From NCBI GenBank assembly GCA_020848615.1, contig JADLHW010000007.1, forward strand, positions 1 through 42,150: a stretch of 42,150 bases of DNA, read 5' to 3'. The notes below the pieces were generated by a model. The model saw only the letters and a list, made by a program, of their open reading frames with translations. It was not told where the DNA came from and ran no database searches. Source of the DNA: Thermoleophilia bacterium. GTDB lineage: Bacteria > Actinomycetota > Thermoleophilia > Miltoncostaeales > Miltoncostaeaceae. How positions within the stretch are numbered: position 1 is the first letter of the stretch; each line of letters starts with the position of its first letter. Of this stretch, positions 16,143 through 33,285 are shown piece after piece. Both the position numbers and the translations under genes were made by a program.

Positions 16143-16634
16143 TCAGCGGCGTGGGCGCTGGACCTGGAGCAGGCGCTGCATGCGCCTCGTCTCCGCCAGG
16201 GCGTTGAGGGGCCTGGCGTCGGCACCGGTCTGGGCGCCGCGGGCGATGCGCTCCTCCCGGCCCTCCCGGGACTCCACCCAGCGCTCGTAGGACTGGATGA
16301 GGTCCATGAGCTGGCGGACGAGCTCCAGGCCGCCCTCGGTGGGGACGAAGGCGCCGCCGTCGAGGAGGACCGTCCGGTCGGCGCCGCGGTACACGAGCTC
16401 CCCGGCCCCGGGCAGCGCGGCGCGGAGGGTACCGGTGGACACGCGGACCTGCATGCCGTGCCACTCGCGCTTCAGGACCCCCTGCTCCACCGCGGGGCGG
16501 AAGCCGAAGTACCGCATCCGGCGGCGCTCGTCGGGCTGCCCCCACAGGGTGTGGGCCGTCTCGAGCAGGACGGCGAGCTGACCGGGGAGGTCGTCGCCGC
16601 CGCCGGCCGGGAGATGGGGGAGGGGGTCGGTCAT
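16143..16634 (-). CDS. hypothetical protein, 163 aa
   Basis: A soluble protein on the strand opposite to rpoB. It reads LLETAHTLWGQPDERR, MRYFGFRPAVEQGVL and LVRQLMDLIQSYERW and ends in a charged helix (ALAETRRMQRLLQVQ). There is no signal peptide, membrane span or recognised catalytic motif. CATACT (complement) lies 9 nt before the ATG at 16634, matching the leaderless pattern of its neighbours. It is divergent from rpoB across 258 bp. Much longer open frames on this strand across rpoB are shadows, but this part has its own start and normal codon bias. Confidence 0.65.
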   Translation of the reverse strand: MTDPLPHLPAGGGDDLPGQLAVLLETAHTLWGQPDERRRMRYFGFRPAVEQGVLKREWHGMQVRVSTGTLRAALPGAGELVYRGADRTVLLDGGAFVPTEGGLELVRQLMDLIQSYERWVESREGREERIARGAQTGADARPLNALAETRRMQRLLQVQRPRR

Positions 16635-16792
16635 CGAAGGGGAAGTATGCCTGGCTTGGAATACGGCGTCGCGAACAGGTAGTGTTCGCACTCTTGTCCG
16701 TCCGGTCGGGTTGAGTTCGGCTGCTGTGACCCACCCTCTGACGCCGTTCCATCCACGGCGTGTTCTCACGGGTGGCTCACCCCTGCCGTTTT

Positions 16793-16802
16793 TTGGTACG
16801 AT
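16793..16802 (+). promoter_or_regulatory. candidate rpoB promoter (extended -10, TTGG-TACGAT)
   Basis: TACGAT (16797-16802) preceded by TGG forms an extended -10 element 90 nt before rpoB, just after a run of six T (16789-16794), the most AT-rich point of the spacer. No good -35 box is seen. The 258-nt interval 16635-16892 otherwise holds only this promoter, a second weak box (TAGTGT near 16680) and the rpoB leader. Confidence 0.5.
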
Positions 16803-16892
16803 ACCCGGCCGCCCCTCGCCCGGTGAATCCTCACGGGGTGGGGCCGTGCCCGCTGCCCGCCGCCACCATGCTCGTCCAGGAGGCCTCGCGAC

Positions 16893-20645
<3,753 letters not shown>

Positions 20646-20652
20646 CGGGAGC

Positions 20653-20733
20653 GCCCACCGGGGGCGGCTGACGCCATCCCCGGTGGGCCTCTCGAGGCGA
20701 ACCCACCTCGAGCGGCGCGCGTGCACGCGCCGC
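20653..20733 (+). promoter_or_regulatory. three consecutive hairpins in the rpoB-rpoC spacer
   Basis: Hairpin 1: GCCCACCGGGG (20653-20663) with CCCCGGTGGGC (20678-20688). Hairpin 2: CTCGAGG (20691-20697) with CCTCGAG (20706-20712). Hairpin 3: GCGGCGCG (20712-20719) with CGCGCCGC (20726-20733). All are perfect stems without T tracts. They may be RNA-processing or attenuation elements that balance beta and beta' synthesis; hairpins 2 and 3 share one base and so cannot both be full length. Confidence 0.5.
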
Positions 20734-20758
20734 CCGTCGCGAGAAGGAGCGAGCGCAC

Positions 20759-25327
<4,569 letters not shown>

Positions 25328-25334
25328 GCACCAC

Positions 25335-25362
25335 CCGGGGGGCGCCGCGAGGCGCCCCCCGG
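25335..25362. terminator. terminator hairpin between rpoC and the convergent M50 gene
   Basis: CCGGGGGGCGCC (25335-25346) and GGCGCCCCCCGG (25351-25362) form a perfect 12-bp stem with a GCGA tetraloop. It lies 8 nt after the rpoC stop and 12 nt from the 3' end of the convergent gene, so it probably serves both strands. Confidence 0.75.
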
Positions 25363-25373
25363 TCGTTCCGCGC

Positions 25374-26321
25374 CTAGGTGAGGTCCAGGTCCGTGAGAAC
25401 CTGGCCGAGGGCGACGGTCACGTCGTCCACGCCCATGAGGCCCGTGCCCCACCGGGCGGCGTCCCACAGCCAGTTCCCGGCGTCGGTGGAGACGAACACG
25501 AAGAACAGCACGATGATCCCGTACTGGGCGATGGGGCGCAGCATCATGCGCACCCCGTGCGGGAGGTACGGCTCGATCGCGCCGTAGCCGTCCAGGCCGG
25601 GGATCGGGATGAGGTTGAGCAGGGCCGTGGCGAACTCCAGGAGCCCGAGGTACGCCAGGGCGAACCGGAGCACCGGGGAGCCGTCCACCATGCCCGACCG
25701 CACCACGGCGAGCACCGCGACCCCGAACACGATGTTGGTCGCGGGGCCGGCGAGCGACACCAGGCTCTGCACGCGGCGGGACCTGATGCGGTGCCGCTCG
25801 ATCCACACCGCGCCGCCCGGCAGGCCGAGGCCGCCGAGGATGAGGAAGGCGATCGGCATCGCCACCGACCAGATGGGGTCGGCGTAGTGGCGGGGGTCGA
25901 GGGTGAGGTAGCCCTTCTCGGCGACGGTGCGGTCGCCGCCGCGGTACGCCACCGCGGCGTGCGCCCACTCGTGGATGCACAGCGACACGATCCAGCCGAG
26001 GATGACCACCAGGATCGGCGCGATGCGGTCCCCGATGGAGGGTCCCACGGTGGTGATCGGCGTGGCGGCCGCCCACCCGCAGGCCCCGGCGAACGCCGCG
26101 ACCAGGAGGTAGAACACCGGGCCCGGGCGGAACAGGCGGCTCTCGGCGCGGGCGGCGACGGTGCGCTCACGGCGCTGGCCGCGGACGCAGTCGATGCAGT
26201 GGCTGCCGACCGCGCTGGTGACCAGGCAGTCGGGGCACGCAGGTGCCCCGCACCGCGTGCAGGACAGCAGCGTCTCCACGCCGGGATGGCGCGGGCAGGT
26301 GGGTTCGGTCTCGGTGGTCAT
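25374..26321 (-). CDS. M50-family (site-2-protease-like) membrane metalloprotease with N-terminal zinc finger
   Basis: A 315-aa protein. Residues 9-45 hold a Cys/His-rich B-box-type zinc finger (C9, H12, C21, C24, C29, C32, H41, C42, C45). Five or six membrane helices follow. The zinc-protease motif H117-E-W-A-H121 lies in a membrane helix and the third ligand is D244 in NLIPIPGLDGYG, as in site-2 proteases of the compact group. Such enzymes cleave membrane-embedded substrates, often to release regulators; the substrate here is unknown. The cytosolic zinc finger may recruit it. The start at 26321 precedes the zinc finger directly; upstream open frame is shadow. It follows PPK2 after 104 bp that include a terminator-like palindrome. 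Confidence 0.85.
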   Translation of the reverse strand: MTTETEPTCPRHPGVETLLSCTRCGAPACPDCLVTSAVGSHCIDCVRGQRRERTVAARAESRLFRPGPVFYLLVAAFAGACGWAAATPITTVGPSIGDRIAPILVVILGWIVSLCIHEWAHAAVAYRGGDRTVAEKGYLTLDPRHYADPIWSVAMPIAFLILGGLGLPGGAVWIERHRIRSRRVQSLVSLAGPATNIVFGVAVLAVVRSGMVDGSPVLRFALAYLGLLEFATALLNLIPIPGLDGYGAIEPYLPHGVRMMLRPIAQYGIIVLFFVFVSTDAGNWLWDAARWGTGLMGVDDVTVALGQVLTDLDLT

Positions 26322-26390
26322 GTGGCGGGGATCATGACCGGTCCGCCGGTCCCCGGGGCGGCGGGGCGGGGTCCGGTGGGCGCGCCGCGC

Positions 26391-26414
26391 GGCCCGCCGC
26401 CGCGGCGGCGGGCC
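26391..26414. terminator. 24-nt perfect palindrome downstream of the PPK2 gene
   Basis: GGCCCGCCGCCG followed directly by its reverse complement, with flanking GGTGGG/CCCACC able to extend the stem. It lies 11 nt after the stop of the PPK2 gene on the minus strand and probably ends that transcript. Confidence 0.55.
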
Positions 26415-26425
26415 CACCGCGCAAC

Positions 26426-27523
26426 TCAGATGAGGGCGTCCCCGTCGGGCCCGCCGTCCTCGTGGACGACGCTCGCCCGGCCCACCAGCAGCGGGTCGAG
26501 CTGGCCGATGCGGGACAGGTCCTTGTCGGTGTAGGGGAGGCGGTGCAGCACGTACCGCAGGGCGTTCAGGCGGGCGCGCTTCTTGCAGTCCGACTTGATG
26601 ACCACCCATGGGGCGTCGGCGGTGTCGGTGTGCAGGAACATCGCCTCCTTCGCCTCCGTGTAGACGTCCCACTTGTCGAGGGACGCGAGGTCGATGGGCG
26701 ACAGCTTCCACTGCTTCAGGGGGTGGCGCTGCCGTTCGGCGAAGCGGCGCTGCTGCTCCTCGCGGCTCACGGAGAACCAGAACTTGATGAGGTGCGTCCC
26801 GCTGCGCACCAGCTGCCGTTCGAACTCCGGCGCCTGGCGCATGAACTCGTGGTACTCGTCGTTGGTGCAGAAGCCCATGACGCGCTCGACGCCGGCGCGG
26901 TTGTACCAGGAGCGGTCGAACAGGACGATCTCGCCGGCGGTGGGCAGGTGCTGGATGTAGCGCTGGAAATACCACTGCCCGCGCTCGGTCTCGCTGGGCT
27001 TCTCGAGCGCCACCACCCGGGATCCGCGCGGGTTGAGGTGCTCCATGAACCGCTTGATGGTGCCCCCCTTGCCCGCCGCGTCGCGGCCTTCGAAGAGGAT
27101 CACCACGCGCTCGCCGGACTCCTTCGCCCAGGCCTGCAGCTTCAGCAGCTCGACCTGCAGCCGGTACTTCTGCTTCTCGTAGGTCTTCCGCGCCATGAGG
27201 TTCTGGTACGGGTAGACCGCGGTGCGCCAGTCCTTCACCAGGATGTCGTCCTGATGGAGGGGCGGCGTGCCGTACATCGCCAGGTCGGCGGCGGCGAGGC
27301 GGGCCATCGCCTGCGCGTCATCGGCGGAGACGCCGCCGGCGACGGCCTGCAGCCACCGCGCCACCGCGGCGAGGTCGTCGTTGCCGGCCCCTGAGATCAC
27401 ATCGCGCACCGCGGCCAGCAGCACCTCCTGGGCGCCGTCCGTTGCCTGCGTCACCTCGAAGCGCTCGATGCCCTGCTCGTCCAGACGGGGGGAGGTGTCC
27501 CCGTCACTCACCTTGCGTGCCAT
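26426..27523 (-). CDS. ppk2: polyphosphate kinase 2 family protein
   Basis: 365 aa. The PPK2 core starts near residue 100 (VKDWRTAVYPYQ) and contains Walker A (G146-RDAAGKGG154), the switch region ALEKPSETERGQWYFQRYIQHLP, Walker B with VLFDRSWYNRAGVERVMGFC and the lid Arg residues, FWFSVSREEQQRRF and APWVVIKSDCKKRARLNALRYVL. A single domain of this type is class I, which mainly uses polyphosphate to phosphorylate nucleoside diphosphates. The N-terminal 95 residues are less conserved. TACCCT (complement) ends 6 nt before the ATG at 27523, a leaderless arrangement. It acts in the cytosol in phosphate storage or nucleotide balance. Confidence 0.95.
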   Translation of the reverse strand: MARKVSDGDTSPRLDEQGIERFEVTQATDGAQEVLLAAVRDVISGAGNDDLAAVARWLQAVAGGVSADDAQAMARLAAADLAMYGTPPLHQDDILVKDWRTAVYPYQNLMARKTYEKQKYRLQVELLKLQAWAKESGERVVILFEGRDAAGKGGTIKRFMEHLNPRGSRVVALEKPSETERGQWYFQRYIQHLPTAGEIVLFDRSWYNRAGVERVMGFCTNDEYHEFMRQAPEFERQLVRSGTHLIKFWFSVSREEQQRRFAERQRHPLKQWKLSPIDLASLDKWDVYTEAKEAMFLHTDTADAPWVVIKSDCKKRARLNALRYVLHRLPYTDKDLSRIGQLDPLLVGRASVVHEDGGPDGDALI

Positions 27524-27927
27524 GCGCGGAGGGTAGCGGGCGACGGCGGGGATGACGCGCCCCCGTCCATATGGGGAGTGCGCATGCCCTCTGAACCGAT
27601 GGTCACACGCCGCCGCCGGGACCCGATGCTGATCGGCGCGGGCGACGCACCCACACCGGGCCGGTGCGCCCCGACGGTCCATCCGACCCCTCGTGAGGAA
27701 ATGTTTCGGATCCTGATCTCCGCGGTCAGGACAAGCGCCCGGCACGTCATGGCCGCCGGCCGCGTGGTCGGGTCCGCATCATCGGCGTCCGCCCCGGGGC
27801 CCGGTACCCCGCCGCCGGGGCCCCAGGTGCCGGGCGCCGACCCGCGCCCCGCCATCGCCCGGCGGCCCGGCCGCCGCAGGCGCCGATTGGCCGTCGCACT
27901 GGCGGCCGGCGTCGGCCCCGTGGCGGC
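27524..27927. other. 404-bp interval without a supportable gene
   Basis: Apart from the ppk2 promoter next to 27523, this stretch holds no open frame with coding character of its own. It includes a patch of lower GC (about 27695-27730, CTCGTGAGGAAATGTTTCGG). Near its right end, one + frame (about 27880-27935) reads like a basic signal peptide (RRLAVALAAGVGPVAAM), in a different frame from the remnant at 27928. Confidence 0.4.
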
Positions 27928-28314
27928 CATGCCTGGTACCGGTCGGACTCCGCTCCGCGCCTGGTGGTGTTCGCCCGCGACCGCGAGGGCGGGTGGGGGT
28001 ACCTCGGCGGATCCGCGCGACTCGGCGCCGCCGGGGATTGGCGCGAGGCCAGTTGGACCACGCCGCCCATCGCCGACGGCGTCACGCACCTCAGCTTCGG
28101 GATCGCCCTCGACCGGGTCGGGACCGTGGACATCGACGATGCCGCGGTCGCGCCGGTGCCGGCGGCGACGCCCGCGGGCTCGGGAACGGCGCGAAGGGTC
28201 CTGCTGGCCCTGGCGGTGGTCGCCTTCGTGCCGTCGCTGCTGTTCGTCGGCGGCAGGCGCCTGCGGCGATCCTCCCGACGGCTCCGGGGAACCGGGTCCG
28301 CCGGTACGGGCTGA
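27928..28314 (+). pseudogene. truncated secreted protein: C-terminal beta-sandwich plus membrane anchor
   Basis: The open frame reads HAWYRSDSAPRLVVFARD, then WREASWTTPPIADGVTHLSFGIALD, then VDIDDAAVAPV. This resembles the C-terminal galactose-binding-like or carbohydrate-binding beta-sandwich often attached to secreted polysaccharide deacetylases and similar enzymes. A hydrophobic helix (VLLALAVVAFVPSLLFVGG) and an Arg-rich tail end it, like a C-terminal membrane anchor. No catalytic domain precedes it and the first usable start is GTG 27964, inside the domain, so I call it a 5'-truncated remnant. A short functional protein from GTG 27964 cannot be excluded. Its TGA abuts the stop of the convergent peptidase gene with no spacer. 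Confidence 0.5.
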
Positions 28315-29175
28315 TCAGTTGCCCGTGCCGTCCGGGTCGGGGAACCGGGCGTGGAGGTGGTCGTCGTGCGCCGGCCAGCGCATGACGATGCCCCCGGGAC
28401 CGGTGAGGTCCAGGCTCGGGCCGATGAGCACCAGCGACGCGCCCTGCTCCACCAGCCGGTCCACCACCTGCTGCGCCAGGTCCCGGTCGTAGTTCGACGG
28501 GTTCGCGGACCCCATGACGCGGTCGCGGCGCGGCAGGCGGATGTCGACGTCCAACCCGTTCTGGTGCGAGCTGTGCCCCACGCCGGGCCCGGTGAACGAG
28601 CCGCCGCGCTCACGGGACAGGTCCCCGATGCCCAGCGGCGGCAGGTCCGGGTGGGCCTGCGCCCACCAGCGGCCCAGGCTCATCACCTGCGACACGAGCA
28701 TCGCGGTGCCCCACCGGCGGTCCGGGGACTGCGGCGTGGACTGCGTCGCCGGGTCGTAGGTGTAGTAGCCGGTGCCGGCCACCGGCAGCCGCACGCCGCT
28801 CGCGAGGCGCCCGCCGTTGGGGCCGCCCAGCGCCAGCGACCCGTCTCCGAGGTCCACGATGGGACCCGACCGCTCGGAGCTCGCCACGCGGACCTCCACC
28901 TGCATGGGCCACTCCGCGTCGAACGGGCCGTCGTCGATGAGGGTGTCGCCGCCCGCCGCGGCGGCCGTGGACGGTTCATTGCTGGCCGCCCCCAGGGGGA
29001 TGGCCAGCAGCACCGCCGACAGCAGCACGGCCCACAGCCACGAGGGGTGACGCTGGGTCCGCTGGGCCACCCGCCGCCGGGGGCGGGGGCGCAGCAGCTC
29101 GAGCCGCGGGGCGACCGGCGGTTCGGCCTGCGGACCCGCGACGGGGAGGATGTCTGCCAATGCGGCCGTGCTCAC
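28315..29175 (-). CDS. MepA-like penicillin-insensitive murein endopeptidase (M74/LAS type), membrane-anchored
   Basis: 286 aa. A basic cytoplasmic N-terminus (residues 1-44) precedes one transmembrane helix (about 47-65), placing the catalytic domain outside. GIGDLSRERGGSFTGPGVGHSSH leads into the zinc motif H204-Q-N-G-L-D-V-D211, and the second site is H273-L-H275 (AHDDHLHARF), matching the H113, D120 and H211 ligands of E. coli MepA. MepA cuts D-Ala-meso-DAP cross-links in peptidoglycan; cell-wall remodelling is the inferred role. The GTG start at 29175 has TACCGT (complement) ending 7 nt upstream, a leaderless arrangement, and is divergent from the next gene across 81 bp. Confidence 0.82.
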   Translation of the reverse strand: MSTAALADILPVAGPQAEPPVAPRLELLRPRPRRRVAQRTQRHPSWLWAVLLSAVLLAIPLGAASNEPSTAAAAGGDTLIDDGPFDAEWPMQVEVRVASSERSGPIVDLGDGSLALGGPNGGRLASGVRLPVAGTGYYTYDPATQSTPQSPDRRWGTAMLVSQVMSLGRWWAQAHPDLPPLGIGDLSRERGGSFTGPGVGHSSHQNGLDVDIRLPRRDRVMGSANPSNYDRDLAQQVVDRLVEQGASLVLIGPSLDLTGPGGIVMRWPAHDDHLHARFPDPDGTGN

Positions 29176-29256
29176 TGCGACGACGGTAGCAATCACGCTG
29201 CACGTGCGGTGAAACCCCGATTGCGGGCAACAGGCCCGGGGGTACCGTGATGCCCC
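29176..29256. promoter_or_regulatory. divergent leaderless promoters for the MepA-like and exported-protein genes
   Basis: TACCGT on the minus strand (complement of 29183-29188) lies 7 nt before GTG 29175. TACCGT on the plus strand (29243-29248) lies 8 nt before GTG 29257. The two boxes are identical and face outward, suggesting coordinated expression of the two envelope proteins. Confidence 0.5.
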
Positions 29257-30027
29257 GTGGAGCACCGGATCACCCGACCCGTCCCGGCCCTCTCCGCCGC
29301 CGTCGCCGCCCTCGCCCTGGTCGCCGCCGGAGCCTGGGCGTGGCAGACGGCCAGCACCTCCACCGAGGTCTCCGTCGCGACCGCCGTCGACGAGTTCCGC
29401 GACACCGGCGTCGCCGGGATCGCGACCGGTGACGCGCCAGCCCCGGGGGTCTACAGCTACGCGGCGTCCGGATCGGAGACCGCGCACCTCGGCCCCGTCT
29501 CCATCGACCGGGACGTGCCGTCCCAGGCCCGGTACATCGTCACCACCACGCCGGAGGGCTTCCAGGCGGAGCTGCGCATCAGCGCCGAGCACATCGAGGC
29601 CGTGCGGTACGCCGTCGGGTCGCGGTGGATCCGGGCGACCTGGCGCCGCGTGGACGTGACGTTCCTGCGCATCGGCCGTGACGACCGCCGGCCGCTCACC
29701 CCCGCGGTGCCCGCCATCCCGGTGCGCCCCCGCGTGGGCCAGACGTGGGACGTGGCGTACTCGGCGTGGAAGCTGCGCACGACGGGCACCGCCCGCGTGG
29801 TGCGCCGCGAGACCCTCGTGGTGGCGGGCACCCCCGAGACGACGTTCCTCATCGAGACGCGCACGCGCACCAGCGGCGCGCACGGCGGGCCGCGCACCGA
29901 GCGCATGTGGTGGGCGCCGCGCCTGGGCGTGCCGGTGCGGCTGGACAACGACATGTCCCTGGAGGGCGCGGTGGGGTACCGGTCGCGGGTGCGGCTGGAC
30001 CTCACGTCGCCGTCCCCCGCACGGTAG
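29257..30027 (+). CDS. exported protein of unknown function, 256 aa
   Basis: A single N-terminal hydrophobic helix (about residues 10-29, [18 protein letters not shown]) acts as a signal anchor or uncleaved signal. The rest is beta-rich: [72 protein letters not shown] and the C-terminal [13 protein letters not shown]. The alternating pattern and the [11 protein letters not shown] and WWAPRLG features recall lipoprotein or DUF3108-type outer-layer proteins, but I do not assign a family. The gene is divergently paired with the MepA-like peptidase, so a cell-envelope role is a fair inference. It ends 58 nt before the rpsL promoter. Confidence 0.65.
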   Translation: MEHRITRPVPALSAAVAALALVAAGAWAWQTASTSTEVSVATAVDEFRDTGVAGIATGDAPAPGVYSYAASGSETAHLGPVSIDRDVPSQARYIVTTTPEGFQAELRISAEHIEAVRYAVGSRWIRATWRRVDVTFLRIGRDDRRPLTPAVPAIPVRPRVGQTWDVAYSAWKLRTTGTARVVRRETLVVAGTPETTFLIETRTRTSGAHGGPRTERMWWAPRLGVPVRLDNDMSLEGAVGYRSRVRLDLTSPSPAR

Positions 30028-30084
30028 GGTTCACCCTCCGCAGCACCCCGCCGCCGGGGCGAACCCCGGTGCGTGCGCGTGTGC

Positions 30085-30116
30085 TAACGTCCCCCGGCCG
30101 CTCGGCGAGCGGCCGG
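30085..30116 (+). promoter_or_regulatory. rpsL promoter -10 and leader hairpin
   Basis: TAACGT (30085-30090) preceded by TGC looks like an extended -10 box. Just after it CCGGCCGCTC (30094-30103) pairs with GAGCGGCCGG (30107-30116) in a perfect 10-bp hairpin with a 3-nt loop, at or near the 5' end of the transcript. A 5' hairpin of this kind could stabilise the mRNA or act in autoregulation. rpsL starts 36 nt later. Confidence 0.5.
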
Positions 30117-30151
30117 TCACGCACTGCTTTCAACCGCGACAAAAGGCGATC

Positions 30152-30523
30152 GTGCCGACGATCAACCAGCTCGTCCGCAAGGGTCGGACGCCCAAGACCA
30201 GCAAGACCTCGACGCCGGCCCTGCGGGGCGCTCCGCAGAAGCGCGGCGTCTGCACCCGCGTGTACACGACCACGCCCAAGAAGCCGAACTCCGCGCTTCG
30301 CAAGGTGTGCCGTGTCCGTCTGACGAACCAGATGGAGATCACGTGCTACATCCCGGGTGAGGGTCACAACCTCCAGGAGCACTCGGTGGTGCTGGTCCGC
30401 GGTGGCCGCGTGAAGGACCTGCCGGGTGTGCGGTACAAGGTGATCCGGGCGGCTCTGGACGCCGCCGGCGTGTCCGGCCGACGCAAGGCGCGCTCCAAGT
30501 ACGGCGCCAAGACCCCGAAGTAG
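30152..30523 (+). CDS. rpsL: 30S ribosomal protein S12
   Basis: 123 aa, normal length, GTG start with AAAAGG 6 nt upstream. [11 protein letters not shown] begins the protein; [16 protein letters not shown] holds the Lys equivalent to E. coli K42 and [15 protein letters not shown] the one equivalent to K87, both wild type for streptomycin sensitivity. S12 monitors codon-anticodon pairing in the decoding site. rpsG follows 6 nt downstream, as expected. Confidence 0.98.
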   Translation: MPTINQLVRKGRTPKTSKTSTPALRGAPQKRGVCTRVYTTTPKKPNSALRKVCRVRLTNQMEITCYIPGEGHNLQEHSVVLVRGGRVKDLPGVRYKVIRAALDAAGVSGRRKARSKYGAKTPK

Positions 30524-30529
30524 CCACAT

Positions 30530-31000
30530 ATGCCACGTCGCGCAGCAATCGCCCGCCGGACCATCGATCCGGACCCGGTGTTCAACAGCACCCTCGTCAC
30601 CCAGCTGATCAACAAGATCCTGCGTGACGGCAAGAAGTCCGTCGCCGAACGCGTCGTCTACGACGCCCTCGAGCGCATCCGCGACCGCACGGGCCGTGAC
30701 CCGGTGCAGGTCACGGAGGAAGCGATCCGCAACGTCACCCCCCTCATCGAGGTGAAGTCGCGCCGCGTCGGCGGTGCCACCTACCAGGTGCCGATCGAGG
30801 TCCAGCCGCGCCGCGGGCGCACCCTCGCCGTCCGCTGGATCGTCTCCTTCTCCCGTGCCCGCCGCGAGAAGCAGATGAGCGAGCGGCTCGCCAACGAGCT
30901 GCTGGACGCCCTCGGCTCGCAGGGCGGCGCCTTCAAGCGCAAGGACGACCTGTACCGCATGGCGCAGGCGAACCGGGCGTTCGCGCACTACCGCTGGTAG
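30530..31000 (+). CDS. rpsG: 30S ribosomal protein S7
   Basis: 156 aa, exactly the usual length. The protein begins [16 protein letters not shown] and contains [36 protein letters not shown] and [10 protein letters not shown], ending [13 protein letters not shown]7 nucleates assembly of the 30S head and binds mRNA near the E site. The 119-nt gap to fusA has a small hairpin (GGCGGGCCCC.. region) but no separate promoter that I can support. Confidence 0.98.
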   Translation: MPRRAAIARRTIDPDPVFNSTLVTQLINKILRDGKKSVAERVVYDALERIRDRTGRDPVQVTEEAIRNVTPLIEVKSRRVGGATYQVPIEVQPRRGRTLAVRWIVSFSRARREKQMSERLANELLDALGSQGGAFKRKDDLYRMAQANRAFAHYRW

Positions 31001-31119
31001 CGGCGGGCCCCCTCGCCGGGGCCCCGTCAGTGCCACCGCTGGGATCGTGAAGTTCCACGCCGCGCACGCGCCTTGGTCGCGTGCGTCGGTCGTCGTCAGA
31101 GAGGGCAGGTGATCAGAGC

Positions 31120-33216
31120 GTGTCGACCGTGAAGAAGGTGCCCCTCGACCGGGTGCGCAACATCGGCATCATGGCCCACATCGATGCCGGGAAGACCACC
31201 ACGACCGAGCGGATCCTCTACTACACCGGTCGTCTGCACCGGATGGGCGAGGTGCACGAGGGCGCGGCGACGATGGACTGGATGGCGCAGGAGCAGGAGC
31301 GCGGCATCACCATCACCTCCGCGGCCACCACGTGCTTCTGGCGCGACCACCGCATCAACATCATCGACACGCCGGGCCACGTGGACTTCACCGTCGAGGT
31401 GGAGCGGTCCCTGCGCGTGCTCGACGGCTCCGTCGCCCTCTTCGACTCGGTGGCCGGCGTCGAGCCGCAGTCCGAGACCGTGTGGCGCCAGGCGGACCGG
31501 TACGGCGTGCCGCGCATCGCGTACGTCAACAAGATGGACCGCATCGGCGCGGACTTCGCGAAGGCCGTCCAGACGATGATCGACCGGCTCGGCGCCAACG
31601 CCGTGCCGATCCAGCTGCCCATCGGCGCCGAGGCCGACTTCCAGGGCATCATCGACCTCGTCACGATGAACGCGACGATCTACAAGGACGACCTGGGCAC
31701 CGAGACCGACGTCACGGAGATCCCCGCGGACATGCGGCGCGAGGCCGAGGCGGCCCGCGAGCGGCTCGTCGAGGCCCTCGCCGACACCGACGACGACCTC
31801 GCCGAGGCGTACCTGGAGGGGTCCGAGATCACCGCGGAGCGCCTGCACGAGGCCGTCCGCAAGGGCGTGCTCGCCAACGCGATCACCCCGGTGCTCTGCG
31901 GCTCGTCCTTCAAGAACAAGGGCGTGCAGCCGCTGCTGGACGCCATCGTGGACTACCTCCCGTCCCCGCTGCAGGTGCCGCCCGCCGAGGGCTCGGTGCC
32001 GGGCAAGGAGGACGAGAAGCTCATCCGCGAGTCCAGCGAGAGCGAGCCGTTCGCCGCGCTGGCGTTCAAGGTCATGAGCGACCCGTACGTGGGCCGCCTC
32101 ACCTACCTGCGCGTGTACTCCGGCGTCACCCAGAGCGGCGCGGGCATCATCAACGCCACGAAGGACCGCAAGGAGCGCATCGGCCGGCTCCTGATGATGC
32201 ACGCGAACCACCGCGAGGACGTGGACTCGGTGGCCGCCGGGGACATCGTCGCGGCCGTGGGCCTCAAGTCCACCACCACCGGTGACACGCTCTGCGACCC
32301 CCAGGCGCCCATCGTCCTGGAGCAGATGACGTTCCCGGAGCCGGTGATCGGCCTCGCGATCGAGCCGAAGACCAAGCAGGACCAGGAGAAGCTCACCGTC
32401 GCCCTCGGCCGCCTGTCGGACGAGGACCCCACGTTCCGGGTGCGCACCGACGAGGAGACCGGCCAGACCGTCATCTCCGGCATGGGCGAGCTCCACCTGG
32501 AGATCATCGTGGACCGCCTCATGCGCGAGTTCAGCGTGGACGCCAACGTCGGCGCCCCGCAGGTCGCGTACCGCGAGACGATCCGCAAGGAGGTGCGGAA
32601 GGTCGAGGGCAAGTTCGTGCGCCAGACCGGTGGCCGCGGCCAGTTCGGCCACGTCTACATCGACCTGGAGCCGAACGAGTCCGGCGCGGGCTACAGCTTC
32701 GAGAGCAAGGTCGTCGGCGGCTCCATCCCGAAGGAGTACATCCCGGCGGTGGACCAGGGCATCCGCGAGGCCCTGGAGGGCGGCGTGGTGGCCGGCTACC
32801 CGATGGTGGACATCAAGGTCCGCCTGGTGGACGGCAGCTACCACGAGGTCGACTCCTCGGAGATGGCGTTCAAGATCGCCGGCTCGATGGCCTTCAAGGA
32901 GGCCGCGCGCAAGGCGAGCCCCACGTTGCTGGAGCCCGTGATGGCCGTCGAGGTCGTCGCGCCGAAGGAGTTCGTGGGCACCGTGGTTGGCGACCTCAAC
33001 CGCCGCCGCGGCCGCATCCAGGGCACCGAGCCCCGCCAGGGCGGCCTGGAGGTCGTGAACGCCTCCGTCCCGCTGTCGGAGATGTTCGGCTACGCCACCT
33101 CGGTGCGCTCCGCCACGCAGGGCCGCGCGACCTTCACGATGCAGTTCGAGAAGTACATGGAGGTCCCGAACTCCATCGCGCAGGAGATCCAGCAGAAGGT
33201 CGGCGCCGCGCACTGA
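31120..33216 (+). CDS. fusA: elongation factor G
   Basis: 698 aa, normal length. The G domain has the P-loop [12 protein letters not shown], the switch I threonine region [29 protein letters not shown] and NKMD. Domains II to V follow, with [21 protein letters not shown] and [13 protein letters not shown]; the C-terminus has [22 protein letters not shown] drives tRNA-mRNA translocation. I chose GTG 31120 because it sits 7 nt after AGGTGA and directly precedes the conserved start; the 13 codons before it are not conserved. A hairpin follows at 33247, and tuf, usually next, is 8.3 kb away. Confidence 0.98.
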   Translation: MSTVKKVPLDRVRNIGIMAHIDAGKTTTTERILYYTGRLHRMGEVHEGAATMDWMAQEQERGITITSAATTCFWRDHRINIIDTPGHVDFTVEVERSLRVLDGSVALFDSVAGVEPQSETVWRQADRYGVPRIAYVNKMDRIGADFAKAVQTMIDRLGANAVPIQLPIGAEADFQGIIDLVTMNATIYKDDLGTETDVTEIPADMRREAEAARERLVEALADTDDDLAEAYLEGSEITAERLHEAVRKGVLANAITPVLCGSSFKNKGVQPLLDAIVDYLPSPLQVPPAEGSVPGKEDEKLIRESSESEPFAALAFKVMSDPYVGRLTYLRVYSGVTQSGAGIINATKDRKERIGRLLMMHANHREDVDSVAAGDIVAAVGLKSTTTGDTLCDPQAPIVLEQMTFPEPVIGLAIEPKTKQDQEKLTVALGRLSDEDPTFRVRTDEETGQTVISGMGELHLEIIVDRLMREFSVDANVGAPQVAYRETIRKEVRKVEGKFVRQTGGRGQFGHVYIDLEPNESGAGYSFESKVVGGSIPKEYIPAVDQGIREALEGGVVAGYPMVDIKVRLVDGSYHEVDSSEMAFKIAGSMAFKEAARKASPTLLEPVMAVEVVAPKEFVGTVVGDLNRRRGRIQGTEPRQGGLEVVNASVPLSEMFGYATSVRSATQGRATFTMQFEKYMEVPNSIAQEIQQKVGAAH

Positions 33217-33246
33217 CGCCGCCCCCCCCGCGAATGTGATTCCGAC

Positions 33247-33277
33247 GGCCCCGTCGCCCACCCCGGGCGGCGGGGCC
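33247..33277. terminator. terminator-like hairpin after fusA
   Basis: GGCCCCG (33247-33253) pairs with CGGGGCC (33271-33277), and CGCCC/GGGCG inside can extend the stem. There is no T tract. It lies between fusA and the convergent dehydrogenase remnant. Confidence 0.5.
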
Positions 33278-33285
33278 GCCGTGGT

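Noticed and set aside
15910-16290. + strand frame starting at ATG 15910
   Set aside because: Arg/Pro/Ser-rich with no protein character; the neighbouring frame without a start codon reads far better.
31081-31119. Extended fusA start at 31081
   Set aside because: The extra residues are not conserved in EF-G, and GTG 31120 has its own ribosome-binding site.
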